Assembly: GCF_016889805.1 (NCBI RefSeq)
Contig: NZ_CP069535.1
Coordinates: 682,001 to 746,000, forward strand
Source: Rhodanobacter sp. FDAARGOS 1247
GTDB lineage: Bacteria; Pseudomonadota; Gammaproteobacteria; Xanthomonadales; Rhodanobacteraceae
Direction: 5' to 3'
DNA length: 64,000 nucleotides
Made by a program: the position numbers and the translations under genes. Positions within the stretch are counted from its first letter, which is position 1. Every line of letters starts with the position of its first letter. The notes beneath the pieces were generated by a model. It ran no database searches and had not been told where the DNA came from. It worked only from the letters and a program-made list of their open reading frames with translations. Below, one piece after another: positions 47,219-57,600 of this stretch.

Positions 47219-47721
47219 TCGCGCCCGACGGCCCGCAACTGCGCGACATCCATCTGCCCGCCGAGCCGGCGTGGTGGCCGCCGGCGCCGGGCTGGTGGGC
47301 GCTCGCGGTCATCGCGCTGCTAATCATAGGCGTGGCGATCGTGTTCGTCCGCAAGTATCGGGATGTGCTGCGCCGGCGGCGCGAGGTGATGAGCGAACTG
47401 GAGCGGATGGCCGCGCAATACGATCGGGATGCCGACGCGGCGCGACTGGTCGGCGGGCTGCATCAGCTGCTGCGCCGGGTCGCGCGTCGTCACGATGCGC
47501 GTTCCACCCGGCAGCGTGGCGAGGCTTGGCAACGCACGCTCGCGCGGGTGCCGCTGGATGCGGCGACGATGGCGCAGCTGGCGGAGCTTGAGCAACACCT
47601 CTATCGACCGCCGATGGCATTCGACCACGTCGCGACGATTGCCGCCGTGCGTCGCTGGCTGCAGCAGGCGCTGCGGCCGCGCCGCTGGAAACCGCTGCCC
47701 GCGGAGCAGACCGATGGCTGA
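47215..47721 (+). CDS. DUF4381 domain membrane protein
   Basis: A 168-residue protein with one strong membrane span (about 30-50, WWALAVIALLIIGVAIVFV) after a Pro/Trp-rich start that reads LRDIHLPAEPAWWPPAPG, which is typical of DUF4381. The rest is cytoplasmic and Arg-rich, with RRVARRHDARSTRQRGEAW. It is the third gene of the Bat operon and overlaps both neighbours. Function is not known; the context suggests it helps tether the VWA proteins. Confidence 0.88.
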   Translation: MIAPDGPQLRDIHLPAEPAWWPPAPGWWALAVIALLIIGVAIVFVRKYRDVLRRRREVMSELERMAAQYDRDADAARLVGGLHQLLRRVARRHDARSTRQRGEAWQRTLARVPLDAATMAQLAELEQHLYRPPMAFDHVATIAAVRRWLQQALRPRRWKPLPAEQTDG

Positions 47722-48700
47722 GTTCGCCTGGCCCTGGGTGATCGTGTTGTTGCCGCTGCCGTGGCTGCTGCGGCGCTGGCTGCGTCCCGTTGCGCCCGGC
47801 CAGGCTTTGCATCTGCCGCAACCTGGCGTGCGCCTGGCCAGCGTGGCCGGCAAGCGCGCGAGTGGACTGACGCCGTGGTTGCTGGCGCTGGCCTGGCTGT
47901 GCCTGCTGGCGGCCGCGGCGCGACCGCAATGGGTGGGCCCGCCGCTGGCGCAGCAGCGCAGTGGACGAGCGCTGATGCTGGCGGTGGACCTGTCCGGCAG
48001 CATGCGCACCGGCGACATGCAGCTGGCCGGACAGCAGGTCAATCGCTTCGCGGCGGTCGAGGCGATTGCCGGCGACTTCATCGCCCGCCGCAACGGCGAC
48101 GAGATGGGCCTGATCCTGTTCGGCAGCCAGGCCTTCCTGGTCACGCCGCTGACCTACGATCTTTCCGCCGTGCGCGCGCAGTTGCAGGGCGCGGCGGTGG
48201 GGCTCGCCGGCACCGAAACAGCCATCGGCGACGCCATCGCGGTGGCGGTCAAGCGCCTGTCGGCCTTGCCCGAGCAGGCCCGCGTGCTGGTGCTGCTCAC
48301 CGACGGCGTCAACAACGCGGGCAGCATTGCGCCCCGCGACGCGGCCCGCGCCGCGAAGGCGGCCGGCGTGCGGATCTACACCATCGGCATCGGCGCCACG
48401 CGGCTGCGCATCCCCGGCTTCTTCGGCAGCCAGCTGGTCAATCCTTCGGCCGACCTCGACGCCGACATGCTCACCGACATCGCCACGCAGACCGGCGGCC
48501 GCTTCTTCCGCGCCACCGACAGCAGCGAACTGGCCTCTGCGTATCGGGCGATCGATGCGCTGGAGCCGATGCCGCAGCATGGCCCGGCGCTGCGCCCGCG
48601 CCATGAGTTGTTCCGCTGGCCGTTGCTGGCGGCGATCGCGCTGCTGTTGCTGGTGGTGCTGCCGCAGCGCTTCTCGCGCGGGCCGGAGCGGTCGGCATGA
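47714..48700 (+). CDS. batA: BatA-like VWA membrane protein
   Basis: A 328-residue protein with two N-terminal spans (about 4-18 and 55-72), a von Willebrand domain (about 90-290) and a C-terminal span near 302-320. The metal-binding MIDAS is intact: AVDLSGSM (DxSxS) near residue 91, with Thr in AGTETAIGD and VLLTDGVNNAG supplying the other ligands. VWA domains of this class bind protein partners through the metal. Overlaps both neighbours. Confidence 0.92.
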   Translation: MAEFAWPWVIVLLPLPWLLRRWLRPVAPGQALHLPQPGVRLASVAGKRASGLTPWLLALAWLCLLAAAARPQWVGPPLAQQRSGRALMLAVDLSGSMRTGDMQLAGQQVNRFAAVEAIAGDFIARRNGDEMGLILFGSQAFLVTPLTYDLSAVRAQLQGAAVGLAGTETAIGDAIAVAVKRLSALPEQARVLVLLTDGVNNAGSIAPRDAARAAKAAGVRIYTIGIGATRLRIPGFFGSQLVNPSADLDADMLTDIATQTGGRFFRATDSSELASAYRAIDALEPMPQHGPALRPRHELFRWPLLAAIALLLLVVLPQRFSRGPERSA

Positions 48701-50589
48701 ACGAGTTGCTGCAGCAGTTCCATTTCCTCCGGCCGGGCTGGTTGCTCGGCCTGCTGGCGTTGCCGCTGATCGGCTGGTTCGGCACGCGCCGCGATGGCGG
48801 ACAGGTTGCGTTGTCGCATCTGGTCGATCCGGCCCTGCTGCCACACCTTTTGCGCGGTCGCGCCGGCCATGCCCGTCTGCCGGTGTGGCTGTTCGCACTG
48901 GCCTGGACGCTGGCTGCGCTGGCCCTGGCCGGACCGACCTGGAGCCGCATCGAACAACCCCTGTATGCCAGCCGACCGGCGCAGGTGGTGGCGATCTCGT
49001 TGTCGCAGCACATGCTGGCCCGTGACGTCGCGCCCAGCCGGCTGGATCGCGCGCGCTACAAGGCGCGGGACCTGCTGCACGCAAACCGGGACGGTCTGAA
49101 CGCGCTGGTCGGTTACGCGGGCGAAGCCTTCGTGGTGGCGCCGTTGACCGCCGATGCACACAGCCTGGATGACCTGCTCGACGCGATGGCGCCCGACACC
49201 ATGCCGGTGGATGGCGACAACGCCGCTGCCGCGATCGAACGGAGCGTGACGCTGATCCACGATGGCAAGGCCGGCGGTGGTTCGCTGGTGCTGATCACCG
49301 ACCAGGCCGATGCGGCGGCGCAGGCGGCGGCGCGCAAGGCAAACGCCGCGGGCGTGCACGTGTCGGTGCTCGGCGTGGGCACGCCCGCCGGCGGTCCGGT
49401 GCCCTCGCCGGATGGCGGCTTCCTGCGCGATGCGGGCGGCAACATGGTGCTGTCGCGCCGCGATGACGCCGCGCTCGGCGCACTGGCCGCCGCCGGCGGT
49501 GGACGCTACGTGGTGATGAGCGCCGACCAGGCCGACATCGACGCCCTGCACGGCGAGTTGCGCCACACCCGCGCGACCCTGGCCGAAGGCCAGGTCGGCG
49601 ACGAATGGCAGGATCGCGGTCCGTGGTTGCTGCTGCCGCTGTTGCTGATCGCCGCGATGGCGTTCCGTCGTGGCTGGTTGCTGGTCGTGCCGCTGCTGGT
49701 GCTGCCGCTGTTGCCCGGCACCGCCTCGGCCACCAGTTGGAAGGACCTGTGGCAGCGCCCCGACCAGCAGGCGGCGCAGGCCCTGCGCCAGGGCGACGCG
49801 AAGCGCGCCCTGCAACTGGCCCGCGATCCGGCCTGGCGCGGCGCCGCCGCCTATCGTGCCGGCGACTACCAGGTGGCGGCGCAATCCCTGCACGAGGTTC
49901 CCGGCAGCGACGGCGCCTACAACCTGGGCAATGCGCTGGCGAAGCAGGGCGAATACAAGCAGGCGATCGCCGCTTATGACGAAGCCCTGAAACGCGATCC
50001 GGCCAACGCCGACGCCAAGGCGAATCGGCAGGCGGTCGAGGACTGGCTGCGCCAGCAACAGCAGCAGTCGCCGCAGGACCAGAAGGAGCACGAAGGCCAC
50101 GACGGCAAGAAGAACCAGTCGTCGGCGGGCGAGCAGGGCAAGGCTGGCCAGCAGGGTTCGCAGGGCCAGCAGAAGAACGGCGAGGGCCAGGATCAGCCGT
50201 CCGGACAAGCCGGCAAGGGCGACAAGCCGCAGGACGAGAACGGCAAGCGCGATTCGTCGCAGGAGCCCTCCGGCAAGGAAGGCGAGAACCAGGCCAAGCC
50301 ACAGACCGCGCAGGAACAGGCCGAACAGAAGGCGCAGGCCGAACGTGCGCAGCAGGCGTTGAAACGGCAGATGGATGAGGCGCTGGCCCGGCAGGCCGGG
50401 GACAAGAGCAAGGACGGCCACCAGCTCGGCGCGCTGGCCAAGGACGATCCGCAGGCGAAGCTGCCGGCGGATCTGCGCCACGCGCTGCAGCGCGTGCCGG
50501 ACGATCCCGGCGCGCTGTTGCGGCGCAAGTTTCAGCTCGAGTACCAGCAGCGCCACGGCGGCGCCACGAACGAGGATGGAGAACCGTGA
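48697..50589 (+). CDS. BatB/BatC-type fusion: VWA domain plus TPR
   Basis: A 630-residue protein. It has spans at about 17-30 and 60-80, a VWA domain (about 92-290), another hydrophobic stretch (about 310-340), then TPR repeats (about 370-450; YNLGNALAKQGEYKQAIAAYDEALKR). Residues about 450-560 are a Gln/Gly/Lys/Glu-rich disordered linker. The MIDAS is degraded: the expected DxSxS reads SLSQH after VVAI, so the metal-binding Asp and last Ser are missing. It joins the BatB and BatC roles of other bacteria in one chain. Confidence 0.9.
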   Translation: MNELLQQFHFLRPGWLLGLLALPLIGWFGTRRDGGQVALSHLVDPALLPHLLRGRAGHARLPVWLFALAWTLAALALAGPTWSRIEQPLYASRPAQVVAISLSQHMLARDVAPSRLDRARYKARDLLHANRDGLNALVGYAGEAFVVAPLTADAHSLDDLLDAMAPDTMPVDGDNAAAAIERSVTLIHDGKAGGGSLVLITDQADAAAQAAARKANAAGVHVSVLGVGTPAGGPVPSPDGGFLRDAGGNMVLSRRDDAALGALAAAGGGRYVVMSADQADIDALHGELRHTRATLAEGQVGDEWQDRGPWLLLPLLLIAAMAFRRGWLLVVPLLVLPLLPGTASATSWKDLWQRPDQQAAQALRQGDAKRALQLARDPAWRGAAAYRAGDYQVAAQSLHEVPGSDGAYNLGNALAKQGEYKQAIAAYDEALKRDPANADAKANRQAVEDWLRQQQQQSPQDQKEHEGHDGKKNQSSAGEQGKAGQQGSQGQQKNGEGQDQPSGQAGKGDKPQDENGKRDSSQEPSGKEGENQAKPQTAQEQAEQKAQAERAQQALKRQMDEALARQAGDKSKDGHQLGALAKDDPQAKLPADLRHALQRVPDDPGALLRRKFQLEYQQRHGGATNEDGEP

Positions 50590-52286
50590 TCCTGCGAAAG
50601 TTCATCGGCGGATGCCTGCTGGCGCTGGCCTTGCTGCCGGCGCTGGCACTGGCCGGCGACGTCTCCGCCACGCTGGATCGAAACGATGTCCAGCTGGGCG
50701 AGACGGTGACGCTCAACGTGCGGGTCAACGGCCAGGGCATGGGTGTCGCCGCGCCCGACCTGGGCGCGTTGAACCGGGACTTCCAGATCCTCGGCAGCTC
50801 GCAGAACAGCAGCTACAGCATGGTCAACGGCAAGGCCAGCGCCGAGCTGACCTTCGGTATCGCGCTGCGCCCGCGGCACACCGGCGTACTGCAGATTCCC
50901 GCGCTGAGCGTGGCCGGCAGCCAGACCACGCCGCTGCAACTCACGGTGACCGCGCCCGACCCGAATGCGGCCAGCGCCTCGTCGAAAGACGTGTTCATGG
51001 AATCGCAGATCAACCCGGCGCAGGGCTATGTCGGCCAGCAGTTCACCTACGTCACGCGGCTGTATTACGCCGCCCGCATCGGTGGTGACGCGCCGCAGCC
51101 GCCGCAGGTCGCCGGCGTGGAAATCGTGCCGCTGGGCAAGGGCCTCAACTACGACACCGAGCGCGGCGGCCGCAGCTATCACGTGCTCGAACAGCGCTAC
51201 GCGGTGACGCCGCAACACGCGGGCAAGGTGGAAATTCCGCCGGTCGATTTCGAAGGCCAGGCGGCCGATCCGCGCGACCCGGACAGTTTCTTCGGCGCCA
51301 CCGTGCCGGTCAGCGCCAGCGCCCCGGCGCAGACCCTCGACGTGAAGGCGGCGCCAGCGGACTTCGGCGGCAGCGCATGGCTGCCCGCGCGCGAACTGAG
51401 CCTGAGCCTGGATGGCTGGCCCACCGCGCAGGACGCCGCGCCGCGGGTCGGCCAGCCGTTCAACCTCACGATGAATCTGCAGGCCACCGGACTGTCGCAG
51501 GAAGCCCTGCCGGCGCTGAGCCTGCCGCCGCTGGACGGCGCCACCGTCTACCCGGACAAGCCGGTGAGCGGCAATCGCCAGGACGGCGAATGGGTCACCG
51601 GCCGGCGCCAGCAGTCGTTCGCGATCGTGCCCGAACGCGCCGGTCCGCTGACCATTCCCGCCACCACGCTGAAGTGGTGGAACGTGGTCAGCGACAAGAT
51701 GGAAGTGGCGCGGATACCCGCCCATACGATCGACGTGCTGCCCGCCGTGGGCGCGCCAGCCACGCCACCGGCAGCAGCGGCATCCACGGCGGCGGTGACC
51801 GGCGATCACACTGTGGCCACCGGCTCGACGGACGCGACGGCAAGCACGCCGTGGCGCTGGGTCGCGCTGGCCAGTTTCGGCCTGTGGCTGCTCAGCCTGG
51901 CGGTCTGGTGGTGGCGTCGCCGCCGTTCCGGTGAGGCGGCGACGCCGGTCGCGCCCGCGCGGTCGTCCGCCCGAAATGCCCAGCTGGCGTTCCTGGCCGC
52001 CGCACGCGGCAGCGACCCGGCGGCGCAGGCGCGCGGTCTGCTGGCGTGGGCGCGGGCGGAACGTCCAGCGATCCAGCATCTGGGCGATCTGTCGGCGGCG
52101 CTGGATGATCCGCGCCAGCATGCGGCGATCGCCGCGCTGCAGCGGCGACATTACGCCGGCGCCGCCGTGCCGGAGCCCGACGCGAACCTGGCCGAGGCAT
52201 TCAGGCGCGGCTTCGCGTGGCGTGCGGCGAGTGCGGCAGGCAAGGATTCCGGGCTGGCGCCGTTGTATCCGTTCAAGCTGGACTGA
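50586..52286 (+). CDS. batD: BatD-like protein
   Basis: A 566-residue protein with a Sec signal (about 1-22, ALALA-G), several immunoglobulin-like BatD/oxygen-tolerance domains in the periplasmic part (NDVQLGETVTLNVRVNG near 30-45, YVGQQFTYVTRLYY near 145), and a membrane span at about 420-440 (WVALASFGLWLLSLAVWWW). A short Arg/Ala-rich cytoplasmic tail follows. GTG 50586 overlaps the previous stop. Last of the six Bat genes; no obvious terminator follows. Confidence 0.9.
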   Translation: MILRKFIGGCLLALALLPALALAGDVSATLDRNDVQLGETVTLNVRVNGQGMGVAAPDLGALNRDFQILGSSQNSSYSMVNGKASAELTFGIALRPRHTGVLQIPALSVAGSQTTPLQLTVTAPDPNAASASSKDVFMESQINPAQGYVGQQFTYVTRLYYAARIGGDAPQPPQVAGVEIVPLGKGLNYDTERGGRSYHVLEQRYAVTPQHAGKVEIPPVDFEGQAADPRDPDSFFGATVPVSASAPAQTLDVKAAPADFGGSAWLPARELSLSLDGWPTAQDAAPRVGQPFNLTMNLQATGLSQEALPALSLPPLDGATVYPDKPVSGNRQDGEWVTGRRQQSFAIVPERAGPLTIPATTLKWWNVVSDKMEVARIPAHTIDVLPAVGAPATPPAAAASTAAVTGDHTVATGSTDATASTPWRWVALASFGLWLLSLAVWWWRRRRSGEAATPVAPARSSARNAQLAFLAAARGSDPAAQARGLLAWARAERPAIQHLGDLSAALDDPRQHAAIAALQRRHYAGAAVPEPDANLAEAFRRGFAWRAASAAGKDSGLAPLYPFKLD

Positions 52287-52319
52287 GCGTTCCGGCACCG
52301 CGCGGCGATGGCGGTGTCC

Positions 52320-52838
52320 CTAGGCGGCAAGCGCCTGTGCGAACACCGCGCGCATCGCCTCGCTGAAGCAGCACAACGTGACGTCGATGCCTTCGTCGTC
52401 GGCCAGCTCCTCGCGCAGCGTGCGCACCGCTACCGTGGCGGCCAGTTCGGGCGGGTAGCCGTAGACGCCGCAGCTGATCGCGGGAAAGGCGATCGTCCGC
52501 AGTTCCCGTTCGCGCAGCAGGCGCAGTGCGTTGCGATAGCACTGGCCCAGCAAGCGCGCTTCGTCGTGGTGGCCGCCATGCCAGACCGGTCCCACCGTGT
52601 GGATCACGTGACGCGCGGGCAAGTCGAAGCCCGGCGTGATGCGTGCCTCGCCGGTGGGACAGCGCACGCCGGGAGCGGACTGGGGAAGCGCGCGGCAGGC
52701 AGCCAGCAGGCCGGGACCGGCGGCGCGATGGATCGCGCCGTCGACACCGCCGCCACCGAGCAGGCCGGGGTTGGCCGCGTTGACGATGGCGTCGACGTCG
52801 AGGCGGGTGATGTCGGCGTGGAGGGTGCTGATCGGCAT
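52320..52838 (-). CDS. Macrodomain protein (O-acetyl-ADP-ribose deacetylase-like)
   Basis: A 172-residue single macrodomain of the YmdB/MacroD class. [34 protein letters not shown] carries the ADP-ribose-binding Asn and Gly loop, and ISCGVYGYP the second loop. Such enzymes remove ADP-ribose modifications or deacetylate OAADPr. ATG 52838 is a good family-like start. It is alone on this strand, between the Bat operon and marR. Confidence 0.92.
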   Translation of the reverse strand: MPISTLHADITRLDVDAIVNAANPGLLGGGGVDGAIHRAAGPGLLAACRALPQSAPGVRCPTGEARITPGFDLPARHVIHTVGPVWHGGHHDEARLLGQCYRNALRLLRERELRTIAFPAISCGVYGYPPELAATVAVRTLREELADDEGIDVTLCCFSEAMRAVFAQALAA

Positions 52839-52909
52839 GGCTTCGCGCAATGGGCGGCTTGCCCTATGCTTCAGGCAGGCATTCTGGCGCGCTGGGGTAG
52901 CAACGCATC

Positions 52910-53365
52910 ATGGCGAAAACGGAAGACATTTCCTTTGGTTACCTGCTCAGCGACGTAACCTTGCTGTTCCGCAAGCACTTCGATCGTCGCGCGGTGAAAT
53001 TCGGGCTGACCCGCGCCCAGTGGCGTGCCACCAAGATGTTGTACCACCGCGAGGGCCTGCGGCAAAACGAGCTGGCCGAGTTTCTGGAAATGGAACCGAT
53101 CGCGGTGGGCCGCGTGATTGATCGCCTGCAAGCCGCCGGCTTCGTCGAGCGCCGGCCCGACCCGAAGGATCGCCGCGCATGGCGGCTCTACGTCACCGAT
53201 CAGGCGAAGGTGATCGTGGGCGACATGGAGGTCATCGCGCGGGAGCTGCGCCGGGACGTTACCCGCGGCATCGATCACGACGAGTTGAAGAAGGCGCTGG
53301 CGGTGATCGGCCAGATCAAGGAAAACCTGCAGGCACTGGAACAAGGCCCCGGCGCCGACGATTGA
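52910..53365 (+). CDS. MarR family transcriptional regulator
   Basis: A 151-residue winged-helix repressor. The DNA-recognition helix is in GLRQNELAEFLEMEPIAVGRVIDRLQAAGFVERRPDPKDRRAW, with the MarR wing motif DRRAWRL at about 85-95. It lies just before the RND pump genes and is probably their regulator. A palindrome at 53401-53416, downstream of its stop, is the likely operator. Ligand unknown. Confidence 0.9.
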   Translation: MAKTEDISFGYLLSDVTLLFRKHFDRRAVKFGLTRAQWRATKMLYHREGLRQNELAEFLEMEPIAVGRVIDRLQAAGFVERRPDPKDRRAWRLYVTDQAKVIVGDMEVIARELRRDVTRGIDHDELKKALAVIGQIKENLQALEQGPGADD

Positions 53366-53400
53366 TCATCCCGCGGCTGACCAGTGCCATCAGTCGCGGT

Positions 53401-53427
53401 CATGACTTGCGTCATGCGGGGCATAGT
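53401..53427 (+). promoter_or_regulatory. Palindrome CATGAC-ttgc-GTCATG with -10, RND operon
   Basis: CATGAC (53401-53406) and GTCATG (53411-53416) are exact inverted halves. CATAGT at 53422-53427 is a candidate -10, so the palindrome would cover the -35 region of the pump promoter. This is the position expected for a MarR operator. The 207-base gap to the adaptor gene holds nothing else I can support. Confidence 0.5.
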
Positions 53428-53572
53428 GGGCGGTGTCCCGCCCCCGCGGGGTCAACCGCAGGCGCGCTGCCGCGTTGAACCGTGGCTGCGCCAGCATCGG
53501 CCAGTGACCCGCTTCGCCATCGAGCGATCCGCCGTCGTCGCATCAGGCAAGAAGATCGAGAATCCACCGCGC

Positions 53573-54685
53573 ATGTCCTGGAAAAAAATCGTCCTCGTGC
53601 TGGCCGCCCTGCTGGTGGTCGCTGTCGCCGTCCACTTCGGGCGCGGCGGTGGAGGCGGGGCCGACCCGGTTCGCGCGCCCACGGCGGTGCCGGTGGAAGT
53701 GGCGACGGTCACGCAGGGCGACATCGAGTTGTCGTTGAAGCTGGTTGGTCGCGTCGAGCCGTGGTCGACGGTGACCTTGCGCGCACGGGTGTCGGGCCAG
53801 TTGCAGTCGCTGTCGTTCACGCCCGGCGCGCTGGTGCGCAAGGGCAGCGTGCTGGCGCAGATCGACCCGGCCCTGCTGAAGGCGCAGCTGGACCAGGCGC
53901 GTGGCAACGTGTCGCGTGACCAGGCGCTGTTGCAAAAGGCCGAGGCCGACCAACGGCGCTATGCCGACATGCTGGGCAAGGGCTTCGTCTCCAGGGCCGA
54001 CTACGACCTGTACCAGGCCAACCTCGCCGTGGCCAAGGCCAACCTGCAGAGCGATCGCGCCGCGCAGGAACTGGCGCAGACCCAGCTCGACTATGCGCGG
54101 ATCGTGGCGCCGTTCGACGGCATCGCCGGCGCGCCGCTGGTCTATCCCGGCGCGCAGATCAGCGCCGACAGCACCGACATCGTGCTGCTCAACCAGGTCG
54201 AGCCGGTGCGCGTGGCGTTCAACATTCCCCAGGACAGCCTGCCGGCCGTGCGCGCCGCGCGGCAGAACGGTGCGCTCGAGGTGCAGGTGGCGGTCTCGGG
54301 CGATCAGGCCGCGCCGCTGACCGGCACGCTGGACTTCATCGACAACGCGGTCGACACCAGCACCGGCACCATCGTGCTGAAGGCGCGCTTCGACAACGCC
54401 GAGCACCGGCTCACCCCGGGCCAGTTCGTGCAAGTGATGTTGCCGACCACGCGGCTGACCAACGTGGTCAGCGTGCCGGTGCATGCGCTGCAGAGTTCGA
54501 CCAACGGCAGCTTCGTGTTCGTGCTCGGCGCCGACGGCAAGGTGCAGCAGCGCACCGTCACCACCGGGCCGACCAGCGCGGGGCGCACGGTGATCGACAA
54601 GGGCCTGAAGGCCGGCGAGAAGGTGGTGACCGAAGGCCAGATGCTGCTGGTCGACGGCAGTGCTGCCACCGCCAAGCGGGGCTGA
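53573..54685 (+). CDS. RND efflux periplasmic adaptor subunit
   Basis: A 370-residue membrane fusion protein. One N-terminal hydrophobic segment (about 5-23), biotinyl-lipoyl and beta-barrel domains (RARVSGQLQSLSFTPGALVRKGSVLAQIDP near 70-100), a helical hairpin (KAEADQRRYADMLGKGFVSRADYDLYQANLAVAKANLQ) and VVAPFDGIAGAPLVYPGAQIS are visible. It links the RND permease to an outer-membrane channel, which is not encoded here. ATG 53573 was chosen for the signal-like start. Confidence 0.92.
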   Translation: MSWKKIVLVLAALLVVAVAVHFGRGGGGGADPVRAPTAVPVEVATVTQGDIELSLKLVGRVEPWSTVTLRARVSGQLQSLSFTPGALVRKGSVLAQIDPALLKAQLDQARGNVSRDQALLQKAEADQRRYADMLGKGFVSRADYDLYQANLAVAKANLQSDRAAQELAQTQLDYARIVAPFDGIAGAPLVYPGAQISADSTDIVLLNQVEPVRVAFNIPQDSLPAVRAARQNGALEVQVAVSGDQAAPLTGTLDFIDNAVDTSTGTIVLKARFDNAEHRLTPGQFVQVMLPTTRLTNVVSVPVHALQSSTNGSFVFVLGADGKVQQRTVTTGPTSAGRTVIDKGLKAGEKVVTEGQMLLVDGSAATAKRG

Positions 54686-54689
54686 AGCC

Positions 54690-57600
54690 ATGAATATCCC
54701 GGAGCTCTGCATCCGCCGCCCGGTGATGACCACGCTGCTGATGACGGCGCTGCTGGTGTTCGGCCTGGTTGCCTATCCGCAATTGCCGGTGAACGAGCTG
54801 CCGAACGTCGACTTCCCCACCATCAGCATCAGCGCCAGCCTGCCCGGCGCGTCGCCGGAGACGATGGCCTCGGCGGTGGCCACGCCGCTGGAAGGCAAGC
54901 TGTCGACCATCGCCGGGATCAGTTCGATGAGCTCGACCAGCGCGCTGGGTTCCACCTCGATCACGCTGACCTTCGAGCTCGATCGCAACATCGACGCGGC
55001 GGCGCAGGACGTGCAGTCGGCGATCTCCTCCGCGTTGCGCCAGTTGCCGAAGGAGATGACCACGCCGCCGACCTTCCGCAAGGTCAATCCGGCCGACTCG
55101 GCGATCCTGTACCTGGCGATGAGTTCCTCGACGATGCCGCTGACCCAGGTCGACGAATACGCCGAGACCGAACTGGCGCAGCAGTTGTCGATGATCGATG
55201 GCGTGGCCCAGGTCAGCGTGTACGGCTCGCAGAAGTACGCGGTGCGGATCAGCGTGGACCCGGACCGGCTCGCCGCCGCCGGCATCGGCATCGACCAGGT
55301 GCAGAACGCGATCGCCGACGCCAACGTCAACCAGTCCACCGGCTCGCTGTACGGATCGCGCCAGCAGCTGCCGATCCGCAGCGACGGCCAGCTGCAGCGC
55401 GCCGCCGCGTACAACGACGTGGTGGTCGCGTATCGCAACGGCGCGCCGGTGCACGTGGGCGACATCGGCGTGGCGCGCGACAGCGTGCAGGACGACCAGA
55501 AGTCCAGCTCGTACAACGGCACCCGCGCGATCGTGCTGGCGATCCAGCGTCAGCCCGGCGCGAACACGGTGGCCACGGTGGACCGGATCAAGGCCGTGCT
55601 GCCGAGCTTCCGCGCCAGCCTGCCGCCGTCGGTGAAACTGGAAACGCTGTACGATCGCTCGCAGTCGATCCGCGCCTCGGTCGACGACGTGCAGTTCACC
55701 CTGCTGCTGGCCGGCGCGCTGGTGGTGTTCGTGATCTACCTGTTCCTGGGCAGCCTGTCGGCCACGCTGATCCCCGCGGTGGCCCTGCCGATCTCGGTGC
55801 TGGGCACGTTCGGCGTGATGTACGCGCTGGGCTACAGCCTCGACAATCTCTCGCTGCTGGCGTTGACCCTGGCGGTCGGTTTCGTGGTCGACGACGCGAT
55901 CGTGATGCTGGAGAACATCGTGCGTCACATGGAAGCCGGCGTGCCGCCCTACGAGGCCGCGCTGCAGGGTGCCGGCGAGATCGGCTTCACCATCTTCTCG
56001 ATGACGCTGTCGCTGATCGCCGTGTTCATCCCGGTGATGTTCATGGGCGGCATCGTGGGCCGGCTGTTCCACGAGTTCGCGATCGTGATCAGCGTGGCGA
56101 TCCTGATTTCCGGCATCGTGGCGATCACGCTGACGCCGATGCTGTGCAGCCGCTTCGTCAAGGCGCACGGCCATGGCGATGCCGACAAGAGCAGGAAGAA
56201 CTGGCTGGTCGGCGGCTTCGATCGCGGTTTCAACGCGGTGCAACGCGGCTATGGCGACAGCCTGCGCTGGTGCATGGACCGGCCGCGGCTGGTGCTGGCC
56301 GCGTTCGGCCTCAGCCTGCTGGCCACCGCCCTGCTGTTCTACGTGGCGCCGAAGGACTTCATCCCGGCCGGCGACAACGGCACCCTGCACGTCAACACCG
56401 AGGGGCCGGAGGATGTGTCCTTCGACGGCATGCTGGCGCGACAGCAGAAGCTGGTCGACATCGTGGCGGCGGACCCGAACATCGCCGGCTACATGTCCAG
56501 CATCGGCGCCGGCGGCTCGCGCAGCACGGTCAACAACGGCTCGATCCTGCTGCTGCTGAAGCCGGCGAACCAGCGCAAGCTGGACGTGGACGGGATCACC
56601 GCCGAGTTGCGCCGGAAGCTGGCGGCAGTCACCGGCATCCGCGCCTATATCCAGAACACGCCGGCGATCCGCATCGGCGGGCGCCAGTCCAAGGCGCAGT
56701 ACCAGTACACCTTGCAGTCGATCGACATGCCGGCGCTGTACGACTGGAGCGGTCGGGTCACCCGTGCGTTCGCCGCCTTGCCGGGCTTCGAGGACGTCAC
56801 CAACGACCTGGACCTCAACAGCCCCTCGATCGTGGTCAAGGTCGACCGCGCCAAGCTGGCGCCGCTCGGCCTCACCATGGCCCAGGTGCAGACCGCGCTG
56901 GGCATCGGCTTCGGCGAAAACCAGGTCTCCACCATCTACGGCTCGTCAACCCAGCACTGGGTGATCCTGCAGGTCGAGCGCAAGCTGCAGGACGATCCCT
57001 CGGTGCTGTCTCAGCTGTACGTCACCTCGGGCAGCGGCGCGCTGGTGCCGCTCAGCGCGGTGGCCAGCTTCAGCCGCGAACCGCAGGCGCTCACCGTGAA
57101 TCACCAGGGCCAGCTGCCGGCGGTGACGGTGTCGTTCAACCTTGCCCAGGGCGTCAGTCTCAGCGACGCGGTGGCCAGCATCGACCGCGCGATGCAGACG
57201 ATGGGCCTGCCGGCGACCATCAGCGGCAGCGTGCAGGGCACCGCGCAGGCGTTCCAGCAATCCCTGCAGGGCATGGGCATGCTGTTGCTGCTGGCGGTGT
57301 TCGTGATCTACCTGGTGCTGGGCATCCTGTACGAAAGCTTCATCCACCCGCTGACCATCCTGTCCGGCCTGCCGGCGGCGGCGGTCGGCGCGCTGCTGAC
57401 CCTGGTGATCTTCCACGCCTCGCTGGACCTGTTCGCCTTCGTCGGCATCGTGATGCTGATCGGCATCGTCAAGAAGAACGCGATCATGCTGATCGACTTC
57501 GCGCTGGAGCGGCAGCGCGAGGAAGGCATGCCGCCGGCGCAGGCGATCTTCGAGGCCTGCCGCGTGCGTTTCCGCCCGATCATGATGACCAGCATGGCGG

